From assembly GCF_010748935.1 (NCBI RefSeq), contig NZ_CP048796.1, positions 1,367,001 to 1,431,000 on the forward strand: a DNA stretch of 64,000 nt, read 5' to 3'. Position 1 is the stretch's first letter. Each line of letters begins with the position of its first letter. The DNA comes from Providencia vermicola. Its GTDB lineage: Bacteria; Pseudomonadota; Gammaproteobacteria; Enterobacterales; Enterobacteriaceae. The position numbers and the translations under genes were made by a program. This document shows, in pieces, positions 55,495 through 64,000 of this stretch. Below the pieces are notes generated by a model, which saw only the letters and a program-made list of their open reading frames with translations, was not told the DNA's origin and made no database searches.

Positions 55495-58161
55495 ATGTCA
55501 GATATGTTGAAAAATGACGTGGATCCGATTGAAACTCGCGACTGGCTACAGGCGATTGAATCGGTCATCCGTGAAGAAGGTGTTGATCGTGCTCAGTTCA
55601 TTATCGAACAGGTATTGAGCGAAGCGCGTAAAGGCGGTGTAAACATTGCTGCTGGTGCATCTGGTAGTTCTGATTATATCAACACAATTGCTGTTGAAGA
55701 CGAGCCTGCATACCCTGGTAACATGGATTTGGAGCGCCGTATTCGCTCCGCAATTCGTTGGAACGCAGTGATGACTGTACTGCGTGCTTCTAAGAAAGAT
55801 TTGGAACTGGGTGGCCATATGGCATCATACCAGTCTTCAGCGACTTTATATGAAGTTTGCTTTAACCATTTCTTCCGCGCTCATAACAATAATGATGGCG
55901 GGGATTTGGTCTTCTTCCAAGGTCATATTTCTCCAGGAATTTACGCTCGTGCATTCTTAGAAGGGCGCTTAACTGAAGAGCAGATGAACAATTTCCGTCA
56001 AGAAATTGGTGGTAAAGGTCTATCTTCTTATCCTCACCCTAAACTGATGCCTGATTTCTGGCAATTCCCAACAGTGTCAATGGGTCTTGGTCCAATTAAC
56101 GCAATCTATCAAGCTAAATTCTTGAAATATCTTGATAACCGCGGTTTGAAAGATACTTCTGCACAAAGAGTCTATGCATTCTTAGGTGATGGTGAGATGG
56201 ATGAGCCAGAATCTAAAGGTGCAATCACTATCGCAACTCGCGATAAGCTAGATAACCTCGTATTCGTTATTAACTGTAACTTGCAGCGTTTAGATGGCCC
56301 TGTAACAGGTAACGGCAAAATTGTTAATGAGCTAGAAGGTATCTTTAGCGGTGCTGGCTGGCAAGTTATTAAGGTTATGTGGGGTGATCGTTGGGATGAG
56401 CTGCTACGTAAAGATACTAGCGGTAAACTTGTCCAATTGATGAACGAAACCCTTGATGGTGACTATCAGACCTTTAAATCACGTGATGGTGCATACGTTC
56501 GCGAGCACTTCTTTAATCGTTATCCAGAGACAGCTGCATTAGTTAAAGACATGACTGATGATGAGATTTGGGCTCTGAACCGTGGTGGTCATGATCCGAA
56601 GAAAGTCTATGCCGCATTTAAAAAAGCAGCAGAAACTAAAGGTAAACCAACTGTTATTTTAGCTCAAACCATTAAAGGTTATGGTATGGGTGAAACAGCA
56701 GAAGGTAAAAACATTGCTCACCAAGTGAAAAAAATGAACATGGATGGCGTTCGTCACTTCCGTGATCAGTTCAACGTGCCAGTGGCTGATGATCAACTCG
56801 AAAAACTGCCATATGTTACGTTTGAAAAAGATTCTGAAGAATACAAATATCTGCATGAGCGTCGTCAAGCATTAGGTGGTTATCTGCCAGCGCGTCGTAC
56901 TCACTTTGATGAGAAATTAGAAATCCCTACATTGTCTGATTTCAGCCAATTGCTAGAAGAGCAATCAAAAGAAATTTCAACCACTATCGCATTTGTTCGT
57001 GCGTTAAACGTGATGTTGAAAAACAACTCTATCAAAGATCGTTTAGTTCCAATCATTGCTGACGAAGCACGGACTTTCGGTATGGAAGGTCTGTTCCGTC
57101 AAATTGGTATCTATAGCCCGAAAGGTCAGCAGTATACGCCTCAGGATCGTGAGCAAGTGGCTTACTATAAAGAAGACTCTAAAGGTCAGATCCTACAAGA
57201 AGGAATTAACGAACTGGGTGCAGGTGCATCATGGTTAGCGGCTGCAACATCCTACAGCACGAATAACCTGCCGATGATCCCATTCTACATCTACTACTCC
57301 ATGTTTGGTTTCCAACGTATCGGCGACCTATTGTGGGCAGCAGGTGACCAACAAGCTCGTGGTTTCTTGATTGGTGGTACTTCAGGCCGTACAACTTTAA
57401 ATGGTGAAGGCTTACAACACGAAGATGGTCATAGCCATATTCAATCACTGACTATCCCTAACTGTATCTCTTATGACCCTGCTTATGCCTATGAAGTTGC
57501 AGTCATTATGCAGGACGGTTTAGAGCGTATGTATGGTGAGAAACAAGAGAACGTGTACTATTACATCACGACTCTGAATGAAAACTATCATATGCCAGCG
57601 ATGCCAGAAGGTGTTGAAGAAGGTATCCGCAAAGGTATCTATAAACTGGCTTCAATTGAAGGTAGTAAAGGTAAAGTTCAGCTGTTAGGTTCTGGTTCAA
57701 TGATGCGCCATGTTCGCGAAGCGGCTAACGTGCTGTCGACTGAATACGGTATCGGTTCTGATATCTATAGCGTAACCTCGTTCACTGAGTTGGCGCGTGA
57801 TGGTCAAGATTGTGAGCGTTGGAATATGCTGCACCCATCTGAAGCACCACGTGTACCTTATGTTGCTCAAGTGATGAATGATGCGCCAGCTGTTGCATCA
57901 ACTGACTATATGAAACTGTTTGCAGAACAGATTCGTACTTTCATCCCAGCAAGCGATTATCGTGTATTGGGTACTGATGGTTTCGGTCGTTCTGACAGCC
58001 GTGAAAACCTACGTCACCACTTTGAAGTGGATACATCTTATGTAATCGTTGCGGCGCTAGGTGAATTGGCTAAACGTGGTGAGATTGATGTTAACGTCGT
58101 TGAAGAAGCGATTAAAAAATACAACATCAACCCAGAAAAAGTTAACCCACGTCTGGCATAA
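55495..58161 (+). CDS. aceE: Pyruvate dehydrogenase E1 component
   Basis: AceE is the ThDP-dependent E1 that decarboxylates pyruvate and acetylates the lipoyl groups of AceF. The 888 residues (887 in E. coli) start MSDMLKNDVDPIETRDWLQAIESVIREEG. The ThDP motif is FLGDGEMDEPESKGAITIA (about 228-246) with VFVINCN. The catalytic His region GHISPGIYARAFLEGRL (about 142) and the C-terminal domain are complete. AAGGAA-type ribosome site precedes the ATG. Confidence 0.99.
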   Translation: MSDMLKNDVDPIETRDWLQAIESVIREEGVDRAQFIIEQVLSEARKGGVNIAAGASGSSDYINTIAVEDEPAYPGNMDLERRIRSAIRWNAVMTVLRASKKDLELGGHMASYQSSATLYEVCFNHFFRAHNNNDGGDLVFFQGHISPGIYARAFLEGRLTEEQMNNFRQEIGGKGLSSYPHPKLMPDFWQFPTVSMGLGPINAIYQAKFLKYLDNRGLKDTSAQRVYAFLGDGEMDEPESKGAITIATRDKLDNLVFVINCNLQRLDGPVTGNGKIVNELEGIFSGAGWQVIKVMWGDRWDELLRKDTSGKLVQLMNETLDGDYQTFKSRDGAYVREHFFNRYPETAALVKDMTDDEIWALNRGGHDPKKVYAAFKKAAETKGKPTVILAQTIKGYGMGETAEGKNIAHQVKKMNMDGVRHFRDQFNVPVADDQLEKLPYVTFEKDSEEYKYLHERRQALGGYLPARRTHFDEKLEIPTLSDFSQLLEEQSKEISTTIAFVRALNVMLKNNSIKDRLVPIIADEARTFGMEGLFRQIGIYSPKGQQYTPQDREQVAYYKEDSKGQILQEGINELGAGASWLAAATSYSTNNLPMIPFYIYYSMFGFQRIGDLLWAAGDQQARGFLIGGTSGRTTLNGEGLQHEDGHSHIQSLTIPNCISYDPAYAYEVAVIMQDGLERMYGEKQENVYYYITTLNENYHMPAMPEGVEEGIRKGIYKLASIEGSKGKVQLLGSGSMMRHVREAANVLSTEYGIGSDIYSVTSFTELARDGQDCERWNMLHPSEAPRVPYVAQVMNDAPAVASTDYMKLFAEQIRTFIPASDYRVLGTDGFGRSDSRENLRHHFEVDTSYVIVAALGELAKRGEIDVNVVEEAIKKYNINPEKVNPRLA

Positions 58162-58174
58162 GAGGTAAGAATCA

Positions 58175-60040
58175 ATGTCTATTGAAATCCAAGTGCCTGA
58201 TATCGGTGCTGATGAAGTTGAAGTCACCGAAGTGATGGTCAAAGTTGGTGATAAAGTAGAAGCAGAGCAATCACTTATCACTGTTGAAGGTGATAAAGCT
58301 TCTATGGAAGTACCATCTCCACAAGCGGGTGTGGTTAAAGAAATTAAAATTGCAGTTGGTGACAAAGTTACCACCGGTAAATTAATTATGGTATTTGAAT
58401 CAGCAGAAGGTGCCGTTCCAGCGGCTCCTGCTGAGGCTCCGGCTGCACCAGCGGCGGTGGCAGCTGCTGCTGAGTTAAAAGAAGTATCCGTACCTGATAT
58501 TGGTGGTGATGAAGTTGAAGTCACTGAAATCATGGTTAAAGTTGGCGATACTGTTACAGAAGAACAGTCACTCATCACTGTTGAAGGCGATAAAGCGTCT
58601 ATGGAAGTTCCTGCTCCATTTGCAGGTACGGTCAAAGAAATTAAGATCGCAACAGGTGATAAGGTGAAAACTGGGTCGCTAATTATGGTCTTTGAAGTCG
58701 CCGGTTCTGCACCAGCGGCAGCACCTGCACCAGCAGCGTCAGCATCTGCACCTGCTCCAGCAGCTTCTGCAATTAAAGATGTGAATGTACCAGATATCGG
58801 TGGTGATGAAGTTGAAGTCACTGAAATCATGGTTAAAGTTGGCGATACTGTTACAGAAGAACAGTCACTCATCACTGTTGAAGGCGATAAAGCGTCAATG
58901 GAAGTACCAGCGCCATTTGCAGGTACAGTCAAAGAAATTAAGATCGCAACAGGTGATAAGGTGAAAACTGGCTCGCTGATCATGACCTTTGAAGTGGCAG
59001 GTGCAGCACCAGCGGCAGCAGCCTCTGCGGCTCCAGCTCCGGCTCCTGCATCATCGGCTCCGGCACCTGCGGCAGCGCCAGCGAAAGCGGCTGATAGCAA
59101 GAATGAATTCGTTGAAAACGAGGCTTATGTTCATGCGACACCAGTTATTCGCCGTTTAGCTCGTGAGTTTGGGGTTAACCTTGCTAAGGTAAAAGGTACT
59201 GGTCGTAAAGGTCGTATTTTGCGTGAAGATGTGCAATCTTACGTTAAAGATGCGATCAAACGTGCTGAAGCGCCTGCCGCAGCGGGTGGTGGCCTGCCAG
59301 GTATGCTGCCATGGCCAAAAGTGGATTACAGCAAGTTTGGTGAAGTTGAAGAAGTTGAACTGGGCCGTATCCAAAAAATCTCCGGTGCTAACCTGAGCCG
59401 TAACTGGGTCATGATCCCTCACGTTACGCTGATGGAAGACGTTGATACTACTGATGTTGAAGAGTTCCGTAAGCAGCAGAACAAAGAAGCAGAGAAGAAA
59501 CAGCTAGGTGTTAAAATTACCCCACTGGTGTTTATCATGAAAGCTGTGGCTCGTGCGCTTGAAGAAATGCCACGTTTCAATAGCTCTATTTCTGAAGATG
59601 GGCAACGCCTATTCATGAAGAAATATATCAACATTGGTATTGCGGTTGATACACCTAACGGTCTTGTTGTTCCTGTTATCAAAGATGTGAACAAAAAAGG
59701 CATCATGGAACTTTCTCGCGAACTGATGGAAGTTTCTAAGAAAGCACGTGCAGGTAAATTGACGGCTTCTGATATGCAGGGCGGATGCTTCACGATTTCT
59801 AGCCTTGGTGGTATCGGAACAACTGGTTTCGCACCAATTGTTAATGCGCCTGAAGTAGCTATTATGGGGCTATCTCGCTCTTCCATGAAACCAGTATGGA
59901 ATGGCAGTGAGTTTGTACCTCGTTTAATGCTACCAATGTCACTTTCATTCGACCATCGTGTGATTGACGGTGCTGATGGTGCTCGCTTTATCACCTTAGT
60001 AGGTCAATTGATGAGCGATATTCGCCGACTGGTGATGTAA
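58175..60040 (+). CDS. aceF: Pyruvate dehydrogenase E2, dihydrolipoamide acetyltransferase
   Basis: AceF forms the 24-mer core of the complex and passes acetyl groups to CoA. The 621 residues (630 in E. coli) hold three lipoyl domains (about 1-80, 105-180 and 204-280), each with [10 protein letters not shown] carrying the lipoylated Lys. Ala/Pro-rich linkers join them. The E3/E1-binding domain is [20 protein letters not shown] and following (about 319-357). The catalytic domain has SFDHRVIDG (His594, Asp598). It is 13 bases after aceE. Confidence 0.99.
   Translation: MSIEIQVPDIGADEVEVTEVMVKVGDKVEAEQSLITVEGDKASMEVPSPQAGVVKEIKIAVGDKVTTGKLIMVFESAEGAVPAAPAEAPAAPAAVAAAAELKEVSVPDIGGDEVEVTEIMVKVGDTVTEEQSLITVEGDKASMEVPAPFAGTVKEIKIATGDKVKTGSLIMVFEVAGSAPAAAPAPAASASAPAPAASAIKDVNVPDIGGDEVEVTEIMVKVGDTVTEEQSLITVEGDKASMEVPAPFAGTVKEIKIATGDKVKTGSLIMTFEVAGAAPAAAASAAPAPAPASSAPAPAAAPAKAADSKNEFVENEAYVHATPVIRRLAREFGVNLAKVKGTGRKGRILREDVQSYVKDAIKRAEAPAAAGGGLPGMLPWPKVDYSKFGEVEEVELGRIQKISGANLSRNWVMIPHVTLMEDVDTTDVEEFRKQQNKEAEKKQLGVKITPLVFIMKAVARALEEMPRFNSSISEDGQRLFMKKYINIGIAVDTPNGLVVPVIKDVNKKGIMELSRELMEVSKKARAGKLTASDMQGGCFTISSLGGIGTTGFAPIVNAPEVAIMGLSRSSMKPVWNGSEFVPRLMLPMSLSFDHRVIDGADGARFITLVGQLMSDIRRLVM
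58502..58599 (+). repeat. Identical 98-base repeat within aceF, copy 1
   Basis: Bases 58502-58599, coding the core of lipoyl domain 2, are identical to 58799-58896 in lipoyl domain 3. The two copies are 297 bases (99 codons) apart and stay nearly identical for a further 90 bases. Domain 1 is much more diverged at the DNA level. Confidence 0.95.
58799..58896 (+). repeat. Identical 98-base repeat within aceF, copy 2
   Basis: This is the second copy of the aceF lipoyl-domain repeat, in lipoyl domain 3. Perfect identity including synonymous positions points to recent duplication or gene conversion between the two domains. Recombination between copies would delete or add exactly one lipoyl domain in frame. 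Confidence 0.95.
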
Positions 60041-60046
60041 TAAATA

Positions 60047-60077
60047 AGACCGGCTAATAGGCCGGTCTGTTTTATTT
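60047..60077 (+). terminator. Terminator between aceF and lpd
   Basis: AGACCGGC and GCCGGTCT form an 8-bp stem with a 6-base loop followed by GTTTTATTT. lpd, 170 bases downstream, therefore probably also has its own promoter, as in E. coli where Lpd serves several complexes. Confidence 0.88.
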
Positions 60078-60244
60078 AGGCTGGGGCAGAATTTTTTACT
60101 GTTCATCCGAAACGTTGCGAGTCACGTCACGTAATGAGCCTTTTCAGGATGTTAACAATTCTGTAAACTGCTCGCGGTGTGTATTTTCCGGTGGAATAAT
60201 TCGTTTTTTCGGCAGCCCGCTGGACAAAACAAAAAGAGGTCATG

Positions 60245-61672
60245 ATGAGTACTGAAATTAAAGCCCAAGTAGTGGTACTTGGTGCAGGCCCTGCAGGGTA
60301 TTCTGCGGCTTTCCGTTGCGCTGACTTAGGTTTAGATACTGTTTTAGTTGAACGTTATTCAACTCTGGGTGGAGTTTGTTTGAACGTTGGTTGTATCCCT
60401 TCTAAAGCACTATTGCATGTAGCTAAAGTGATTGAAGAGGCTAAAGCCCTCGCTGAACATGGTATTGTTTTTGGTGAGCCAAAAACGGATATTTCCAAAG
60501 TTCGCCTGTGGAAAGAAAAAGTTATTAATCAGCTGACAGGTGGTTTGGCTGGTATGGCAAAAGGCCGTAAAGTGAACGTTGTTAACGGTCTTGGTAAATT
60601 TACTGGTGCTAACACACTGGTTGTTGAAGGCGAAAACGGTAGCACAACGATCAACTTTGATAATGCGATCATAGCTGCGGGTTCACGTCCTATTCAGTTA
60701 CCATTTATTCCTCATGAAGATCCACGTATTTGGGATTCAACGGATGCACTAGAACTGAAAGAAGTTCCAGAGCGTTTGTTAGTTATGGGTGGTGGTATCA
60801 TCGGTCTGGAAATGGGGACTGTGTATCATGCTCTGGGTTCTCAAATTGATGTTGTTGAAATGTTTGACCAAGTCATCCCAGCGGCTGACAAAGATGTGGT
60901 TAAAGTATTCACCAAACAAATTAGTAAAAAATTCAACTTACTATTAGAAACAAAAGTGACGGCTGTTGAAGCAAGAGAAGACGGCATCTATGTTTCTATG
61001 GAAGGTAAAAAAGCACCTGCTGAACCACAACGTTATGACGCTGTGCTTGTTGCAATCGGCCGTGTACCAAATGGTAAAAACCTTGATGCAGGTAAAGCTG
61101 GCGTCGAAGTTGATGACCGTGGTTTCATCCATGTCGATAAGCAAATGCGCACGAATGTTCCTCATATTTTTGCTATCGGTGACATCGTTGGTCAACCAAT
61201 GCTGGCACACAAAGGTGTTCATGAAGGGCACGTGGCAGCTGAAGTTATCTCTGGCTTGAAACACTATTTCGATCCAAAAGTTATCCCATCTATCGCTTAC
61301 ACTGAGCCAGAAGTTGCATGGGTAGGTCTAACAGAGAAAGAAGCGAAAGAGAAAAACATCAGCTATGAAGTCGCAACATTCCCTTGGGCTGCTTCAGGTC
61401 GTGCAATTGCTTCAGACTGTTCAGAAGGTATGACCAAACTGATTTTCGACAAACAATCTAACCGTGTTATCGGTGGTGCGGTTGTTGGTGTTAACGGTGG
61501 CGAACTGTTAGGTGAAATTGGCCTAGCAATTGAAATGGGTTGTGATGCAGAAGATATCGCATTAACTATCCATGCTCACCCAACACTGTATGAATCAATT
61601 GGTATGGCGGCAGAAATCTACGAAGGTAGCATTACTGACTTACCAAACGCTAAAGCGAAAAAGAAAAAATAA
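60245..61672 (+). CDS. lpd: Dihydrolipoamide dehydrogenase (E3)
   Basis: Lpd reoxidises dihydrolipoyl groups of the pyruvate, 2-oxoglutarate and glycine cleavage complexes with NAD. The 475 residues match E. coli (474). FAD loop VVLGAGPAGYSAAFRC, redox disulfide GGVCLNVGCIPSK (about 41-53), NAD loop MGGGIIGLEMG and the catalytic HAHPTLYES are all present. The ATG at 60245 fits AGAGG better than the ATG immediately before it. Confidence 0.98.
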   Translation: MSTEIKAQVVVLGAGPAGYSAAFRCADLGLDTVLVERYSTLGGVCLNVGCIPSKALLHVAKVIEEAKALAEHGIVFGEPKTDISKVRLWKEKVINQLTGGLAGMAKGRKVNVVNGLGKFTGANTLVVEGENGSTTINFDNAIIAAGSRPIQLPFIPHEDPRIWDSTDALELKEVPERLLVMGGGIIGLEMGTVYHALGSQIDVVEMFDQVIPAADKDVVKVFTKQISKKFNLLLETKVTAVEAREDGIYVSMEGKKAPAEPQRYDAVLVAIGRVPNGKNLDAGKAGVEVDDRGFIHVDKQMRTNVPHIFAIGDIVGQPMLAHKGVHEGHVAAEVISGLKHYFDPKVIPSIAYTEPEVAWVGLTEKEAKEKNISYEVATFPWAASGRAIASDCSEGMTKLIFDKQSNRVIGGAVVGVNGGELLGEIGLAIEMGCDAEDIALTIHAHPTLYESIGMAAEIYEGSITDLPNAKAKKKK

Positions 61673-61734
61673 TTTCTTAAGTCGCTTTGGTAAACAGCCT
61701 TTTTAATTCGCTGTTTATCAGTAAAGTAGATAGA

Positions 61735-61768
61735 AGCCAATGTGGAAGCACATTGGCTTTTTGCTTTT
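61735..61768 (+). terminator. Terminator after lpd
   Basis: AGCCAATGTG and CACATTGGCT form a 10-bp perfect stem with a 4-base loop followed by TTTTGCTTTT. It closes the pdh operon. The rest of the gap to 61920 is AT-rich and empty. Confidence 0.93.
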
Positions 61769-61920
61769 GTATATAGATAGTTATATTTTTGGGGTGATTA
61801 TCATATTCATTTAAATAGTTTTCTTAAATAAAAAGCGTCTTTAAGAGTGAAAGATAAATCAATATTAATGATAATGCGTATTTGGCTCATGAAATATTAC
61901 ATTATTTGCGCTAATTACGC

Positions 61921-62003
61921 TTATACTTCAAGTCGCAGCGTTGTTGACTGCGCTCACTCACACTAGTCACATAGTTGCACCTCGAATTATTTAGAGTGTA
62001 GAT
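61921..62003. repeat. Palindromic intergenic repeat, copy 1
   Basis: The element starts TATACTTCAAGTCGCAG and ends TTGCACCTCGAATTATTTAGA followed by GTGTA. The arms are imperfect inverted copies of each other. Similar non-autonomous palindromes recur in enterobacterial genomes. A related copy lies beyond the next gene and a half copy near 52510. Confidence 0.65.
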
Positions 62004-62037
62004 TAATCCTCATAACGTATATCAATAAGCAAATGCC

Positions 62038-62391
62038 ATGAAACTGATACCCGCTGCAATTTTAATTCATGTTCCTAATGTTTCCGTAGGTTTAGCTTGG
62101 TACCAGCAAGCTTTTTCGCAAGCGGTAGCCGAGTATCTCCCTGAGTTTGATTTTACGTTATTGCATATAGGGAATTTCACCATTGAAATTGTGCAAGCGG
62201 ATGAAAAGGTCAGAGAAGGTAAGCGGGGAACCGTGCTTTATTGGCAAACTGCATCTTTAGATGCTGCAATGAAACATCTAATCACTTTAGGTGCGAAACT
62301 ATACCGAGGACCAATGCGAATCGATGGTAACAACCGAATGTGTCAGCTTGAAGATCCGTTTGGTAATTTAATTGGTTTAAAAGGGCAATAA
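62038..62391 (+). CDS. VOC/glyoxalase-like protein
   Basis: This 117-residue single-module protein has the vicinal oxygen chelate fold: IPAAILIHVPNVSVGLAWYQQAF at the start, FTIEIVQAD in the middle, and QLEDPFGNLIGLKG at the C-terminus. The last is the usual metal-site DPFGN motif. The N-terminal metal His/Glu pair is less obvious (His12). Substrate is unknown; a glyoxalase or dioxygenase-like role is only suggested by the fold. It is flanked by two copies of a palindromic repeat and appears to stand alone. Confidence 0.8.
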   Translation: MKLIPAAILIHVPNVSVGLAWYQQAFSQAVAEYLPEFDFTLLHIGNFTIEIVQADEKVREGKRGTVLYWQTASLDAAMKHLITLGAKLYRGPMRIDGNNRMCQLEDPFGNLIGLKGQ

Positions 62392-62952
62392 AATCAATTA
62401 AAACCGTTAAAAAAATTATAACCAATCGTAATGATTTTCCTTATCAATTAGAGAGATAAATAAAATTACGATAAAAGATATAATTTGTGATAACTAATGA
62501 AAAAGGACACAAAAGAGGGTGCGTTAACGGTATAAATGCATTATAAAAAGTGTGGCTATAGGCTCTACTGCCAGTTGTGCGCTTTTAATTAAGGTGTTGT
62601 CATGCTCGTCATCGGGGTTTGATGCGCCTTGCGACTGATTCACTGGTCGCCTAGCTGCACCTTGAATTAACTAGAGTTTATATCTGCTTTTTGTGACTGA
62701 TTATAGAATCTTAAACTAAAAACAACCTGTAATAGATGATTAGGGCCTAAAGTAAGTAGAAGTATGTTGCTTTCTTGTGAATGAATTAACATTCTATTTA
62801 AACTCTGCTATGCTGAGTGCCCGAAGCTGGACATAATTTTACTGCCATTGAGATTATGCGAGCAAATTCCTCTGACCTGGCACCGGATGATGTTTTTTCA
62901 AGATGGTGCAGACAGCCGGGTATATAAATTACAATGAAGCGAGGAGAACGTC
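62392..62952. other. Non-coding region upstream of acnB
   Basis: About 560 bases. It holds the second palindromic repeat (62620-62684) and the acnB promoter region. Near 62877-62912, CTGGCACC and GGTGCAG could form an imperfect stem in the acnB leader. No other gene was seen. Confidence 0.5.
62620..62684. repeat. Palindromic intergenic repeat, copy 2 (degenerate)
   Basis: CTAGCTGCACCTTGAATTAA followed by CTAGAGT at 62651-62677 matches the right arm of the element at 61921-62003 (TAGTTGCACCTCGAATTATT, then TAGAGT). GACTG and ACTGGTC in the centre also correspond. The left arm is eroded. Confidence 0.55.
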
Positions 62953-64000
62953 GTGCTAGAAGATTACCGTAAGCACGTAGCCGAGCGTGCCGCTCAAGGG
63001 ATTGTCCCTAAGCCATTAGATGCTGCACAAGTAGCTGCACTAGTAGAACTACTGAAAAACCCACCTAAAGGTGAAGAAGATTTCCTGTTAGACCTGCTGA
63101 CCAACCGTGTGCCCCCTGGTGTTGACGAAGCAGCTTATGTTAAAGCCGGCTTTTTAGCGGCTATCGCGAAAGGCGAAACCGCCTCACCTCTTATCTCCCC
63201 TGAAAAAGCGATTGAGCTGCTTGGTACAATGCAGGGCGGATACAATATTCATGCACTCATTGAAGCGTTAGACGATGCGAAGCTTGCGCCAATAGCCGCT
63301 AAAGCACTGTCACATACTCTGCTGATGTTTGATAACTTCTATGATGTTGAAGAAAAAGCGAAAGCCGGAAATGAATACGCCAAACAAGTTATAGAATCTT
63401 GGGCAAATGCAGAATGGTTCTTAGAGCGCCCAGAGCTCGCCGAAAAATTAACCGTGACCGTATTTAAGGTAACTGGTGAAACAAACACCGATGATCTTTC
63501 CCCTGCACCAGATGCTTGGTCACGCCCAGATATTCCATTGCATGCGCTAGCAATGTTGAAAAACCCACGTGATGGTATTGAACCTGATGATGCGGGTAAT
63601 GTTGGTCCAATTAAACAAATCGAAGCTTTGAGCGAGAAAGGTTTTCCTTTAGCTTATGTGGGTGATGTTGTTGGTACGGGCTCCTCTCGTAAGTCAGCGA
63701 CTAACTCAGTGCTATGGTTTATGGGTGACGACATTCCATTTGTACCAAACAAACGTGGTGGTGGCGTGGTACTTGGTGGCAAAATTGCCCCAATCTTCTT
63801 TAACACGATGGAAGATGCGGGTGCACTGCCGATCGAAGTCGATGTGTCTAAGCTGAATATGGGTGATGTCATTGATATCTATCCTTATAAAGGTGAAGTT
63901 CGTCACCATGAAACGGGTGAATTACTTGAAACATTTGCACTGAAAACGGATGTTTTAATTGATGAGGTTCGTGCTGGTGGCCGTATTCCTCTGATTATTG
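62953..64000 (+). CDS. acnB: Bifunctional aconitate hydratase 2/2-methylisocitrate dehydratase, N-terminal part (runs off the window)
   Basis: AcnB is the main TCA-cycle aconitase; its apo-form binds mRNA. About 349 codons are present. The protein begins MLEDYRKHVAERAAQGIVPKPLD at a GTG with GAGGAG upstream, matching E. coli AcnB. The N-terminal HEAT-like domain spans about 1-160, with PPGVDEAAYVKAGFLAAIAKGE. The swivel domain follows with GDVVGTGSSRKSATNSVLWFMGDDIP. The catalytic 4Fe-4S part lies beyond the window. Confidence 0.98.
   Translation, partial: MLEDYRKHVAERAAQGIVPKPLDAAQVAALVELLKNPPKGEEDFLLDLLTNRVPPGVDEAAYVKAGFLAAIAKGETASPLISPEKAIELLGTMQGGYNIHALIEALDDAKLAPIAAKALSHTLLMFDNFYDVEEKAKAGNEYAKQVIESWANAEWFLERPELAEKLTVTVFKVTGETNTDDLSPAPDAWSRPDIPLHALAMLKNPRDGIEPDDAGNVGPIKQIEALSEKGFPLAYVGDVVGTGSSRKSATNSVLWFMGDDIPFVPNKRGGGVVLGGKIAPIFFNTMEDAGALPIEVDVSKLNMGDVIDIYPYKGEVRHHETGELLETFALKTDVLIDEVRAGGRIPLII

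Noticed and set aside
58057-59100. Long minus-strand open frame opposite aceF (347 codons)
   Set aside because: Low-complexity Ala/Ser/Thr product that mirrors the Ala/Pro linkers and repeated lipoyl domains of aceF; no ribosome site; antisense shadow.

Overview
The window is a chromosomal segment of a moderately AT-rich member of the Enterobacterales. Protein sequences track E. coli closely across the dcw, leu, ilv and pdh loci. Overall base composition, the absence of several genes E. coli has at these loci and the extra accessory genes fit the Morganellaceae, with Providencia the best guess. No sequence-identity search was possible, so genus is an inference.

Layout. 1-3.9 kb: the 5' end of metK (minus) with a MetJ operator, divergent from speA-speB (putrescine synthesis from arginine). 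4.4-7.8 kb: an accessory block with an acetoin/diacetyl reductase-like SDR, a very AT-rich gene for a sphingomyelinase C-like phosphodiesterase, an alpha/beta hydrolase and a small helix-hairpin-helix protein. 7.9-11 kb: mutH, a DnaA-box cluster that looks like the replication element DARS2, then sgrR divergent from a short sgrS small RNA. 11.1-16.1 kb: the leuLABCD operon (minus) with leader peptide and attenuator. 16.7-23.5 kb: leuO, a FadD15-like acyl-CoA ligase, ilvIH and cra. 24.1-42 kb: the complete division and cell wall cluster mraZ-rsmH-ftsLI-murEF-mraY-murD-ftsW-murGC-ddlB-ftsQAZ, then lpxC. 42-51.5 kb: a DciA-like DUF721 gene, secM-secA, mutT, and the opposing block yacG-zapD-coaE-hofC-hofB-ppdD. 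51.9-64 kb: ampD and nadC divergently arranged, a long non-coding stretch with an 8-bp tandem repeat, pdhR-aceE-aceF-lpd, a VOC/glyoxalase-like gene bracketed by palindromic repeats, and the 5' part of acnB.

Most of the window is core metabolism and is well explained: branched-chain amino acid synthesis with its regulators, murein precursor synthesis and the divisome in one tight plus-strand cluster, protein export, and the pyruvate dehydrogenase complex leading to aconitase. Points off the beaten track are the sphingomyelinase-like gene, the DARS2-like DnaA-box cluster, an SgrS without SgrT, a variant SecM arrest sequence, a retained DciA-like protein, a strong hairpin between pdhR and aceE, and the octamer repeat upstream of pdhR. 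No tRNA, rRNA, CRISPR array, prophage or intact insertion sequence was seen. No wholly novel multi-gene system was recognised.
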